Positions 1 to 6,608 of a stretch of DNA of 8,897 nucleotides are shown here, piece by piece. Numbering within the stretch: position 1 is the stretch's first letter; each line of letters starts with the position of its first letter. Where the stretch lies: positions 1 through 8,897 of the forward strand of contig CALZHX010000202.1 in NCBI GenBank assembly GCA_945787435.1, written 5' to 3'. The position numbers and the translations under genes are program-made. The stretch is from an uncultured Woeseiaceae bacterium (lineage in GTDB: Bacteria > Pseudomonadota > Gammaproteobacteria > Steroidobacterales > Woeseiaceae). A model generated the notes under the pieces. That model made no database searches, was not told the DNA's origin, and saw only the letters and a list, made by a program, of their open reading frames with translations.

Positions 1-48
1 ACTGCGAAACTATTCGCGCGATGCAGTTTCGCCACCTGCGGCAGCGGT

Positions 49-129
49 TTACAGCGCGATTGATGACGCGCTAATTGCCAGCATCAGCCACAAGATAAGG
101 CTGATCAATAGTCGATTTATAACAAACAC
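49..129 (-). other. Possible short hydrophobic leader ORF downstream of the TlpA-like gene
   Basis: Reading leftward from the TlpA-like gene there is an AGGAG-like sequence (minus strand, about 131-135) followed by a 26-codon open frame, from GTG at 129 to TAA at 49-51. It is almost entirely hydrophobic (VFVINRLLISLILWLMLAIS...) and resembles a signal peptide or single membrane segment. The GTG lies only a base or two from the AGGAG, which is too close; a TTG at 108 is the other candidate start. In related clusters (ApbE, TlpA, DUF4266, DUF3570) a small DUF4266 lipoprotein often sits here. After a one-base shift the frame continues with a Cys-Lys-Pro stretch to the window edge, so this could be a broken or misread start of such a gene. 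I see no tryptophan-containing DUF4266 signature, so the identity is not supported. Confidence 0.15.
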
Positions 130-154
130 TCTCCTGCGGACCCAAGCGTCGCGC

Positions 155-655
155 TCACTCCCTCAGCAATGACCGAATCTGGTCGAGGTACATTTCTTCG
201 TAACCCGGTTTGTAGCCGTGGTGCACGTAGCGAACAGTGCCTTCACGGTCAATGAGTACAGTCACCGGCATCGCGTCGACTTCGTACAGCTTGCTGACTG
301 CCTTGCTCGAATCAAACAACACCGGGAAACTCACGCCGAGTTCGGAAACCATGTTCATGGCTTTCGACGAGTTATCGTCGATATTCACGCCCAGCAGGCT
401 GAATCCGACGCGTCCGTAGCGCGTGTACAACTCGTCGAGCAGCGGCATTTCCTGGCGGCACGGACCACACCACGTCGCCCAGAAATTCACCATGACAACG
501 TCACCGCGATACTCCGAGAGCCGCAAGTTTTCGCCCGACGAACTCTTCAACGCGAAGTCCGGCGCAGCCTGACCCGTCAGGCCCGATGAGGCGAGACTGG
601 TGGCGGCAAATGCGCTGAATAAGAGACCCAATAAAATATTTTTCATTTTCATCAT
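155..655 (-). CDS. Secreted TlpA/ResA-like thioredoxin-family protein
   Basis: A periplasmic, probably membrane-tethered or secreted thiol-disulfide oxidoreductase of the TlpA/ResA/AhpC-TSA group, about 166 residues. A signal sequence (MMKMKNILLGLLFSAFAATSLAS, shown in part by its basic start and hydrophobic core) is followed by the family entry 'APDFAL' and the active site WCGPC, with Cys63 and Cys66. A cis-proline loop ('AMPVT', Pro130) completes the thioredoxin fold. Length is normal. The start is chosen at ATG 653-655 because AAGGA at 661-665 lies 5 bases upstream; the next ATG (650-652) would give 8 bases. An in-frame ATG at 685 has no such site and would add a non-signal-like extension. 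It lies downstream of apbE on the same strand, a pairing known from gammaproteobacterial clusters, so it may keep thiols of exported flavoproteins or haem proteins reduced (inference). Confidence 0.93.
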   Translation of the reverse strand: MMKMKNILLGLLFSAFAATSLASSGLTGQAAPDFALKSSSGENLRLSEYRGDVVMVNFWATWCGPCRQEMPLLDELYTRYGRVGFSLLGVNIDDNSSKAMNMVSELGVSFPVLFDSSKAVSKLYEVDAMPVTVLIDREGTVRYVHHGYKPGYEEMYLDQIRSLLRE

Positions 656-825
656 CTCAATCCTTGTAATGTCAGCCAGACACAATCCGTGTCCTGGGGC
701 GGCACAGCCAGACGTTGAATGGTGACAGGCAGGGCCCTGCCGGGGCCGTGATTGAAGTCACAAATGGCCGGTCTTGTATGAACATAATCGCCATCTGAAA
801 AATCACCGTTTGCCCTGAAATCCAC
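652..825 (-). CDS. Candidate small hypothetical protein, overlapping the TlpA-like start
   Basis: An open frame of 57 codons from GTG (823-825) to TGA (652-654). The stop overlaps the TlpA-like ATG (653-655) as ATGA, the classic arrangement for translational coupling. An AGGA (831-834, minus strand) sits 5 bases upstream of the GTG. The frame also opens further upstream to a GTG at 868-870, which has no ribosome site. The product has no signal peptide or membrane segment; it has an Asp/Phe/Tyr-rich first half and ends with 'LPVTIQRLAVPPQD' and 'CVWLTLQGLR', which read like real protein but match nothing I recognise. It could equally be a chance open frame in the TlpA leader. No function is proposed. 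Confidence 0.27.
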   Translation of the reverse strand: MDFRANGDFSDGDYVHTRPAICDFNHGPGRALPVTIQRLAVPPQDTDCVWLTLQGLR

Positions 826-973
826 GTCCTTCCTGCACCTCAATCGATAGCCGCGGCGCGCAACCGTCACAGATTACGTTAAATTGATGTTTTTTCCAGA
901 TATTTTGAGACACCGCAAATGCCTCGCTCTGGCCGCCGACGCGCGCGCCAATGTCGTCGCCGATGGATAGTCT

Positions 974-1001
974 ATGATAGAGCTATCTAGCTGAATTTAA
1001 A
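974..1001 (-). promoter_or_regulatory. Candidate sigma70-type promoter for the TlpA-like gene
   Basis: On the minus strand, TTTAAA (996-1001) is followed after 16 bases by TATCAT (974-979), a good -10 match with a mediocre -35. It points toward the small ORF and TlpA-like gene and lies about 320 bases upstream of the TlpA start, so the leader would be long. It overlaps the dyad at 976-987. Supported by pattern only. Confidence 0.28.
976..987. repeat. Short inverted repeat GATAG-AG-CTATC
   Basis: GATAG (976-980) and CTATC (983-987) form a perfect inverted repeat with a 2-base centre. A further direct GATAG copy lies at 966-970, ten bases away. It overlaps the candidate -10 element, the position expected for a repressor operator. 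The half-site recurs in the inverted repeat at 7305-7321. Confidence 0.35.
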
Positions 1002-1058
1002 GTGAATATCCGTCTCTATTCAGCGACAGGCAGAGTGTTTTTTTTGCGCTTGTCAGCA

Positions 1059-1124
1059 CTAGGGCGATGGCTTCTGCAGACCATCCGAATAGAAAATGTG
1101 CCCTTCATCATCGATGACGATGCT
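1059..1124 (-). other. Untranslated or read-through remnant of the ApbE C-terminus
   Basis: Immediately after the apbE TAG (1125-1127) the same frame stays open for 21 more codons to a second TAG at 1059-1061. It encodes 'SIVIDDEGHIFYSDGL' and a short tail ending QKPSP. This is what the end of an intact ApbE normally looks like: a final beta strand with a small acidic/Gly turn and a Tyr-Ser end. The most economical reading is that a sense codon (for example GAG, Glu) became TAG. Confidence 0.75.
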
Positions 1125-2087
1125 CTAGTAATCGGGCAAGGTCGCGATCAAGCGCAGCCCCTGGTCAACGCCCATGACGAAAACGGACGTCGACAGCGCG
1201 TCTGTGATGACCGCATCGGGTCCGAATACCGTTGCGCTGCGCACACCGCTGGCCGGCTCGCCGGTGCTGGGCTGGATAATGTGGTGGTAGCGTGTGTCAC
1301 CTTCCTCAAAATAGCGTTCGTAATCACCGGACGTGGAAATCGCCTCATCCTCCAGCGGCACCGAGATGGCAACCTGACCGTCAGCGCGCGGGTCCCGTAT
1401 ACCGACCATCCACGGTTGACCACGACGGTCACCGAGTAGGCGTGAATCGCCGCCGGCGGTCACGATGCCATTCCGCACTCCGCGCGAACGCAGAATACTG
1501 ACGCCACGCTCAACGACATATCCTTTCGCAATTCCGCCGAGATTGATGCGTACACCCTCCTCGCGAAAACGGACCGTGCCAGCCGCCTGGTCCAGCTCGA
1601 CAAACCGGAAGTCGATCAACTGGCGCTCGGTTGCGACTGTCGCCTGGTCGGGCCTTTGCCGCTTGCGAAAATCGTAGTGCTGTCCGACGCTATCGTAGGT
1701 GATATCAAATGCGCCACGCGTCAGGACCGAGATGTCCAGCGAACGGCGAATGAGCTGAAAAAGCTCATCGCCCGCGACGATGGGATGCGTTGCGGCGAGC
1801 CGATTGATTTCCGAGATTCGACTATCGTCTTTGTAGGTACTCATCAACCGATCAATTCGATCGGCCTCGGCAAATATCTGCTCAACGATTTCCTCGCCGG
1901 TCGCAGCATTGTCGTGCCACAGACGAATGCTCACTTCCGTGCCCATCATCGGGCGCGCGTCACCAACCCACTCACCTCGAGCAGGCATTGAAATCGCGAT
2001 TAACGCCGCCATAACTAGTGAAACTTGTGCGCGAGCGTTATGCTTCGATCTTCGAACTTTTGACAAGGAGCGGGACAGTGACTTCAT
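1125..2087 (-). CDS. apbE: Exported FAD:protein FMN transferase (ApbE), interrupted near the C-terminus by TAG
   Basis: ApbE cleaves FAD and attaches FMN covalently to a Thr of exported flavoproteins (RnfG/NqrC and FMN-binding domain proteins) in the periplasm, using Mg2+. Visible family marks: 'MMGTEVSI' at the mature N-terminus, 'GGIAKGY' (Gly184, Lys188), 'TAGGDSR' (Asp214), 'WMVGIRDPR', and the metal-binding 'DALST' (Asp296, Thr300). A basic n-region and a hydrophobic segment ending at 'PARGEW' form the signal peptide, although the n-region is long (over 30 residues). The start at 2085-2087 is chosen for AGGAA 8 bases upstream; an ATG at 2012 gives a shorter leader without a ribosome site, and an ATG at 2117 adds ten Pro/Gly-rich residues. 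The frame stops at TAG 1125-1127 after 'TLPDY', about 22 residues short of the family end, which is still encoded beyond the stop. It may be non-functional, slightly truncated or read through. Confidence 0.9.
   Translation of the reverse strand: MKSLSRSLSKVRRSKHNARAQVSLVMAALIAISMPARGEWVGDARPMMGTEVSIRLWHDNAATGEEIVEQIFAEADRIDRLMSTYKDDSRISEINRLAATHPIVAGDELFQLIRRSLDISVLTRGAFDITYDSVGQHYDFRKRQRPDQATVATERQLIDFRFVELDQAAGTVRFREEGVRINLGGIAKGYVVERGVSILRSRGVRNGIVTAGGDSRLLGDRRGQPWMVGIRDPRADGQVAISVPLEDEAISTSGDYERYFEEGDTRYHHIIQPSTGEPASGVRSATVFGPDAVITDALSTSVFVMGVDQGLRLIATLPDY
2065..2070 (+). promoter_or_regulatory. Ribosome binding site that fixes the lemA start
   Basis: AAGGAG lies 7 bases upstream of the GTG at 2078. 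It decides against the in-frame ATG at 2018, which would add 20 residues absent from LemA proteins. The site itself lies inside the antisense reading frame of the apbE signal-peptide region. Confidence 0.8.
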
Positions 2088-2668
2088 TCCTGGTTTTCCT
2101 GGCGGTTCTGGCTGCAATTGTGTTCTGGGGCATTGGCATATACAACCGCCTCGTTAATGAACGCAATCGCGTCAAGAACGCTTTTGCCCAAATCGACGTA
2201 CAGTTGACCCGGCGCTACGACCTGATTCCGAACCTCGTCGAAGCCGTCAAGGGCTACATGAAACATGAGCGCGAGACGCTTGAAGCCGTGATCAATGCAC
2301 GCAATGCCGCATCGGCTAGCCTCGACGCCGCCAAAGCCGACCCTGCCAATGCGCTGGCCATCAAGGAACTCGGCGCCTCTGAAGGCGCTTTGACGAGCGC
2401 GCTCGGCAAACTGTTCGCTTTGTCCGAAGCTTATCCTGATCTCAAAGCGAATCAAAACATGATGCAGTTCCAGGAAGAGCTCGCCAGCACTGAGAACAAA
2501 GTTGCGTTCTCACGCCAGGCGTTTAACGACACGGTCCTGCAGTACAACAATTCGGCACAGAATTTCCCGAACAACGTTATCGCCGGGTTCTTCACCTTCG
2601 AACTGGCCAGCTTCCTGGAAATTGAATCCGAAGAGATGCGCGCCGCGCCTGAAGTTTCATTCACCTGA
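2078..2668 (+). CDS. lemA: LemA family protein
   Basis: A 196-residue LemA protein: one N-terminal membrane segment (about residues 3-20, 'FLVFLAVLAAIVFWGIGIYN') followed by a long helical domain. The family signature is clear: 'YNRLVNERNRVKNAFAQIDVQL' region, then 'RRYDLIPNLVEAVKGYMKHE', and near the end 'YNNSAQNFPNNVIAGFF'. GTG start with AAGGAG 7 bases upstream. The biochemical role of LemA is not settled; it is widely found next to M48-type proteases or TPM-domain proteins and is thought to assist membrane processes. Here it is the first gene of a run with an M48 protease (34 bases downstream), SYLF and MscS genes. Its 5' end overlaps the 5' end of the divergent apbE by about 10 bases. 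Confidence 0.95.
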   Translation: MTSFLVFLAVLAAIVFWGIGIYNRLVNERNRVKNAFAQIDVQLTRRYDLIPNLVEAVKGYMKHERETLEAVINARNAASASLDAAKADPANALAIKELGASEGALTSALGKLFALSEAYPDLKANQNMMQFQEELASTENKVAFSRQAFNDTVLQYNNSAQNFPNNVIAGFFTFELASFLEIESEEMRAAPEVSFT

Positions 2669-2673
2669 TCCCA

Positions 2674-2692
2674 GGCGTTCTTGACGAACGCT
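2674..2692 (+). repeat. Intercistronic hairpin between lemA and the M48 protease gene
   Basis: GCGTTC (2675-2680) and GAACGC (2686-2691) form a perfect 6-bp stem around TTGAC, extendable by a G-U pair. It sits 6 bases after the lemA stop and 10 bases before the GTG of the next gene. There is no following T run, so it is more likely an mRNA processing, stability or translation-tuning element than a terminator. Confidence 0.45.
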
Positions 2693-2702
2693 CGGTGCTG
2701 CA

Positions 2703-4631
2703 GTGAATTTCTTTGACGCACAGGACCATGCTCGCCGCTCGACGCGGCGGTTTGTGATTCTTTACGTGCTGGCAACGCTCGGCATCGCCCTCACCATATC
2801 GCTCATCATCGGTTTCGCATATTCATTCTCCGGGGCCTATAGCGATGGAGATTACGCGGCTCACATGGCCCGCAGTCCAGGAGTTTTTGGGGGTGCCGCG
2901 GTCTTCACCTTGCTCGTCATCGGCATCGCGACCCTGGTCAAGACGACCCAGTTGCGCGCCGGTGGTGGCCGGGTTGCCCGGGACCTCGGCGGGACCCTGA
3001 TCGGCGAAAACAATAAGGACCTGTTGTACCAACGATTGAGAAATGTCGTCGAGGAAATGGCGCTGGCGTCCGGCGTACCCGTTCCCGAGATCTACGTGCT
3101 CGAACGAGAGCAGGGTATCAACGCATTTGCTGCGGGCTATGCACCCGAGGATGCCGCAGTCGCCGTCACCCGGGGCGCACTTGAAATTCTTAACCGGGAA
3201 GAGCTCCAGGGCGTGATCGCCCATGAGTTCAGCCATGTCCTTAACGGCGACATGCGCCTGAATATCCGGCTCATGGGCGTCCTGTTCGGCATCATCGCGC
3301 TCACAATCATCGGCCGCAAAATCATGTTCAGCATGCGCTACGTCCGCGGTCGGGATGGCAGATTGGTTGCGGGCGGGATGGTCGTCGCAGCAGTCCTGCT
3401 CGTTGTCGGCGGGATGGGTGTGTTTTTTGCGCGCATCATCAAGGCAAGCGTCTCGCGACAGCGCGAGTACCTGGCGGACGCCTCCGCCGTACAATTCACG
3501 CGACAAACGACGGGTATCGCCAATGCGCTGAAGAAAATTGGTGGTTACGAAAGCGGCTCGCATTTCCAGGTGACAGAGCCTGAAGAAGTCAGTCACATGC
3601 TGTTTGGAACCGGCACAAAGTTCAGCGGACTTTTTGCAACCCACCCGCCGCTGACTGAACGAATCCAGGCGCTCGAACCGAACTTTAGGCCGGATGACTA
3701 CCCGCAAGTCGATTACAAGGCTTTACGCGCGGCGCGCCAGATGAAAGCGGCAGAACAATATGCAGGCGTCGCCGCGATGGCCGCTACCGCACCTGGCGTA
3801 TCGCGCAGTGCGTCATCCGAAGATGTCGTTGAAAACATTGGCCACCCCAGCCGGGAGCAGGTCGAATATGCCGGCACGCTGCGGCAGTCCATTCCAGAGG
3901 ATCTGTACGCGGCGGTACATTCGCCGAACGATGCGTACCTGTTGACGATCGCACTGATATTCGATCGTAGTGGCCGTGTTCTCGAGCGCCAGTTATCACT
4001 GGCGCACGAACAACTCGGTGAGCAGCGCGCCAGGGCCGTGAAGCGATATTACGATGAACTTAAGAAGATCAGCAGCAGTTACCGATTGCCGTTACTCGAA
4101 ATCGCATTTCCTGCGTTACGGCAGCGTCAGGCAGCGGAACTCGAATACCTGATCGACCTTGCGAGACGCCTGATCGAGGTCGATGGTAACGTTGACCTGT
4201 ACGAGTACTGTTTTAACCGCGTGCTCGTCAGCTCGCTGCAACGAGCGATGCATCCATCACGCAAGCCCAAACGCCGCAGTGCCAAACGCATGCCTGTTCG
4301 TGAGGCCGCCATTGATCTGCTTCGCATCATCGCGCACTACGGCCATCAAACTGACGACGACGGCGAAAAAGCCTTCAGAGCAGGGCTGCAGTTATTCGGT
4401 AGTTGGGCACACGATGCCAGGTACGATGTCGAGAGAAAGTTTGCGGCGCACGTGATGGATAAACAGCTCGACTTGCTTTCTGCCTTGAATGGCGAAGGCC
4501 GGCAAATGCTCGTCAAGGCGATCAGTACCACTGTTGCTGCAGACGGAAAACTGACAAGCACGGAAGCCGATTTGTTGCGTGCTGTCTGTGCCTCTCTTGC
4601 GGTGCCGCTGCCGCCAGTCCTTACATCGTGA
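2703..4631 (+). CDS. M48-family membrane zinc metalloprotease with C-terminal extension
   Basis: A 642-residue integral membrane peptidase of the HtpX/M48 type. Two membrane segments lie near the N-terminus (about residues 15-43 and 60-82). The zinc site follows: HEFSH with His174, Glu175 and His178, third ligand Glu255 in 'REYLAD', with Asp259 in the usual ExxxD spacing. Two more hydrophobic segments (about 188-208 and 222-246) lie between them. The peptidase domain ends about residue 340 with 'THPPLTERI'. The remaining 300 residues are soluble and helical, with two acidic DG-containing motifs ('LIEVDGNVDLYEY' and 'VAADGKLTSTEADLL') resembling TerB-like helical repeats. GTG start; the 'MNFFDAQDHARR' opening is typical of the LemA-linked group, and a weak GGTG lies 5 bases upstream. 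Likely function: turnover of damaged membrane proteins, with LemA as a partner (inference). Ordinary HtpX is about half this length. Confidence 0.92.
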   Translation: MNFFDAQDHARRSTRRFVILYVLATLGIALTISLIIGFAYSFSGAYSDGDYAAHMARSPGVFGGAAVFTLLVIGIATLVKTTQLRAGGGRVARDLGGTLIGENNKDLLYQRLRNVVEEMALASGVPVPEIYVLEREQGINAFAAGYAPEDAAVAVTRGALEILNREELQGVIAHEFSHVLNGDMRLNIRLMGVLFGIIALTIIGRKIMFSMRYVRGRDGRLVAGGMVVAAVLLVVGGMGVFFARIIKASVSRQREYLADASAVQFTRQTTGIANALKKIGGYESGSHFQVTEPEEVSHMLFGTGTKFSGLFATHPPLTERIQALEPNFRPDDYPQVDYKALRAARQMKAAEQYAGVAAMAATAPGVSRSASSEDVVENIGHPSREQVEYAGTLRQSIPEDLYAAVHSPNDAYLLTIALIFDRSGRVLERQLSLAHEQLGEQRARAVKRYYDELKKISSSYRLPLLEIAFPALRQRQAAELEYLIDLARRLIEVDGNVDLYEYCFNRVLVSSLQRAMHPSRKPKRRSAKRMPVREAAIDLLRIIAHYGHQTDDDGEKAFRAGLQLFGSWAHDARYDVERKFAAHVMDKQLDLLSALNGEGRQMLVKAISTTVAADGKLTSTEADLLRAVCASLAVPLPPVLTS

Positions 4632-4691
4632 GAGACCGCTGAAATTCGCGTATCATTGAACTCTTGCTGTAACTGGCTTTCATAGGTATTC

Positions 4692-5504
4692 ATGAGCGAT
4701 CTATCCCGTACGGTCATCCTCACTTTTATCGCATTGATTATCGCGCTACCCGCGACTGCTGCCACACAAGAGGAACGCCGTGTTGCCGACGCAGCGGACG
4801 TCCTCGATAAGTTACTGCGTATTCCGGAAAAATCCATACCGCCCGCCCTGCTTTCAAGAGCCTATGCGGTTGCGGTCATTCCCAATGTAGTCAAAATAGG
4901 CTTCGGCATTGGCGCGCGACGTGGCCGCGGTATCCTGGTCGTGCGGCAGGATGACAATTCGTGGAGCAACCCGGCGTTCATAACGATGACGGGTGGCAGC
5001 ATTGGCTGGCAGGTCGGCGCGCAGTCGACCGATGTTATCCTTGTTTTTCGTACTCGCAAGAGTGTCGAGAGCATTGCCAATGGCAAGTTCACGCTTGGTG
5101 CGGATGCCTCAATTGCGGCCGGTCCGGTCGGAAGGCACACATCTGTCGCGACGGACATCCGATTCCAGGCTGAAGTCGTTTCATACTCACGCAGTCGCGG
5201 CCTGTTCGCTGGCGTCGCATTCGAAGGCGCGGGAGTGACAATGGATCGCAAGGCCAATGTCGCATTTTATGATTCGTCGAGCATGACTCCGGAGCAAATC
5301 TTTGTCAGTTCGCCAAACATCGCGCCCGATATTGCAAACGAATTCGTCCAGATCCTGACCGCGCAGACCGTGCGCCTGCCCACGCAACCCGGAATGAGCG
5401 CCGGCACAACCCAGGATCCGCAATCTTCCGACGAACGACCCTCAGAGGTTCGCACGTTCGGTGTGCCTGATGCCGACGAAGAACAATACGATCCCAATTA
5501 TTGA
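4692..5504 (+). CDS. Exported SYLF/Ysc84-domain (lipid-binding) protein
   Basis: A 270-residue protein with a cleavable signal peptide (about residues 1-23, ending 'PATAA') and a SYLF/YSC84 domain. Recognisable blocks are 'AYAVAVIPNVVKIGFGIGARRGRGILVVR', shown here in part by 'AVIPNVVKIGFGIG', then 'WSNPAFITMTGGSIGWQVGAQ' around residue 95, 'GKFTLGADASIAAGPVGR' and 'SYSRSRGLFAGVAFEGAG'. Eukaryotic SYLF domains bind phosphoinositides; the bacterial exported forms are poorly characterised and are expected in the periplasm or on the outer membrane. The last 50 residues are low-complexity, rich in Pro, Asp, Glu and Ser, and look disordered. ATG start with a weak AGG 6 bases upstream. It follows the M48 gene by 60 bases and abuts the MscS gene with no gap and in the same frame. 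Confidence 0.92.
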   Translation: MSDLSRTVILTFIALIIALPATAATQEERRVADAADVLDKLLRIPEKSIPPALLSRAYAVAVIPNVVKIGFGIGARRGRGILVVRQDDNSWSNPAFITMTGGSIGWQVGAQSTDVILVFRTRKSVESIANGKFTLGADASIAAGPVGRHTSVATDIRFQAEVVSYSRSRGLFAGVAFEGAGVTMDRKANVAFYDSSSMTPEQIFVSSPNIAPDIANEFVQILTAQTVRLPTQPGMSAGTTQDPQSSDERPSEVRTFGVPDADEEQYDPNY

Positions 5505-6602
5505 TTGACAGTCGACGTCTCATTGGAAAACGTAATTTCAGAAGTTAAAGCGATGGCCGAGTTGATCGGCCCGAACATCTACCTGCAGGCGTTGGTCATC
5601 GCAGTCGTTTTTGTCGTGCTTGGCAAGATTGCCGACTGGATTTTGTCGAGAGCAATCGGCCAGCTCGCCAAGCGCTCGAAAACTGATGTCGATGACCACC
5701 TGGTTGCGCTGGCACATCAGCCGATCTTCATGTCGTTTGTGCTCATAGGCCTCGGCCTGGCGACGAGACGTATTGACCTGCCGGGGCCACCTACGTTTAT
5801 AACGCTGGGTATTCTCAAGACCATCGCCGTTGTTGTCTGGTACAACATGCTGCGCCAGCTGGCCGATGTCTTCGTCCAGACTGCGCGACGCAATCGCAGC
5901 AGCAAACTCGTGCAGACGGGAATGCTGGCACTCATTCAGAATATCGTGAAAGTTATCCTGTTTGCGCTGGCGATCTACTTCCTGTTCCTCGCGTGGGACA
6001 TCAATGTTACCGCTTGGGTTGCATCGGCCGGCATCGTCGGCCTGGCACTGAGTTTCGCGGCAAAAGATACGCTGTCAAACCTGTTCGCCGGTGTTTCGAT
6101 CATCATGGACGCGCCCTACAAGAACGGCGATTTTATCATCCTGGATACCGGCGAACGCGGTGTCGTCACGCACATCGGTCTGCGCAGCACGCGACTTTTG
6201 ACGCGCGATGATGTTGAGATCACGGTTCCGAACGGCATCATTGGCAATAGCAAGATCATCAATGAAGCTGGCGGACCATCAGAAAAGCACCGCATCCGTA
6301 TTGCCATCGGTGCCGCGTATGGCTCTGATATCGATCATGTGATTGCGACGCTCGAGAAAGTTGCGACCGATCATGACGAAATATGCAGCAATCCAGCGCC
6401 GCGCGTCAGGTTTCGCCAATTCGGCGAATCCAGCCTGAATTTCGAGTTGCTGTGTTGGATTGAAAAACCGGTCGACCGTGGACGACTTCATCACGAGCTA
6501 GGATGCAATGTCTACAAAGGCTTTGCTGCGGCGGAGATTCAGATTCCGTTTCCGCAGCGCGATCTGCATGTCCGAACAATGCCTGACGGTCCGCAGGACT
6601 AG
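5505..6602 (+). CDS. MscS-family mechanosensitive ion channel
   Basis: A small-conductance mechanosensitive channel homologue of 365 residues, in the inner membrane; it would open under hypo-osmotic membrane tension to release solutes. About four membrane segments are visible (roughly residues 24-46, 70-90, 95-125, 140-165), followed by the pore-lining helix region 'AWVASAGIVGLALSFAAKD' and the beta-domain signature 'GVSIIMDAPYKNGDFI', 'GERGVVTHIGLRSTRLLTRD' and 'VPNGIIGNSKIIN'. The C-terminal cytoplasmic domain ends 'IQIPFPQRDLHVR', the usual end. The start is uncertain: TTG at 5505 directly follows the SYLF stop (TGATTG), TTG 5523 and ATG 5553 are alternatives, and none has a clear ribosome site, which suggests coupled translation. 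It ends in TAG, 6 bases from the convergent lipoprotein gene. Confidence 0.95.
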   Translation: MTVDVSLENVISEVKAMAELIGPNIYLQALVIAVVFVVLGKIADWILSRAIGQLAKRSKTDVDDHLVALAHQPIFMSFVLIGLGLATRRIDLPGPPTFITLGILKTIAVVVWYNMLRQLADVFVQTARRNRSSKLVQTGMLALIQNIVKVILFALAIYFLFLAWDINVTAWVASAGIVGLALSFAAKDTLSNLFAGVSIIMDAPYKNGDFIILDTGERGVVTHIGLRSTRLLTRDDVEITVPNGIIGNSKIINEAGGPSEKHRIRIAIGAAYGSDIDHVIATLEKVATDHDEICSNPAPRVRFRQFGESSLNFELLCWIEKPVDRGRLHHELGCNVYKGFAAAEIQIPFPQRDLHVRTMPDGPQD

Positions 6603-6608
6603 ACTGGT

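Larger units (their letters stand above)
686..1058. other. Intergenic region between apbE and the TlpA-like gene
   Basis: About 370 bases without a confident gene. It holds the candidate small ORF described at 652-825 and, further from TlpA, an AT-rich stretch (about 870-1050) with a candidate minus-strand promoter and a short dyad. A run of nine T residues at about 1038-1046 lies just past the read-through end of apbE (minus-strand A run). It has no adjacent stable stem on the correct side, so I do not call a terminator. Confidence 0.6.

Noticed and set aside
1002..1439. Plus-strand open frame opposite the end of apbE
   Set aside because: Antisense to recognisable ApbE sequence, no family features and no ribosome site.
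2823..3707. Long minus-strand open frame (294 codons) opposite the M48 protease
   Set aside because: Antisense shadow of strongly recognisable M48 coding sequence; composition is Asp/Arg/His-rich and domain-free.
4346..4837. Minus-strand open frame across the M48/SYLF junction
   Set aside because: Ser/Arg-rich antisense shadow covering two real gene ends.
1125..6602. Amber (TAG) codon reassignment as the explanation of the apbE stop
   Set aside because: The MscS gene ends at a TAG where the family normally ends, and the apbE read-through also ends at TAG, so TAG appears to be a normal stop here; not fully excluded.
6588..6608. Terminator between the convergent MscS and lipoprotein genes
   Set aside because: Only a 4-bp GTCC/GGAC stem with a 3-base loop and no T run; too weak to call.
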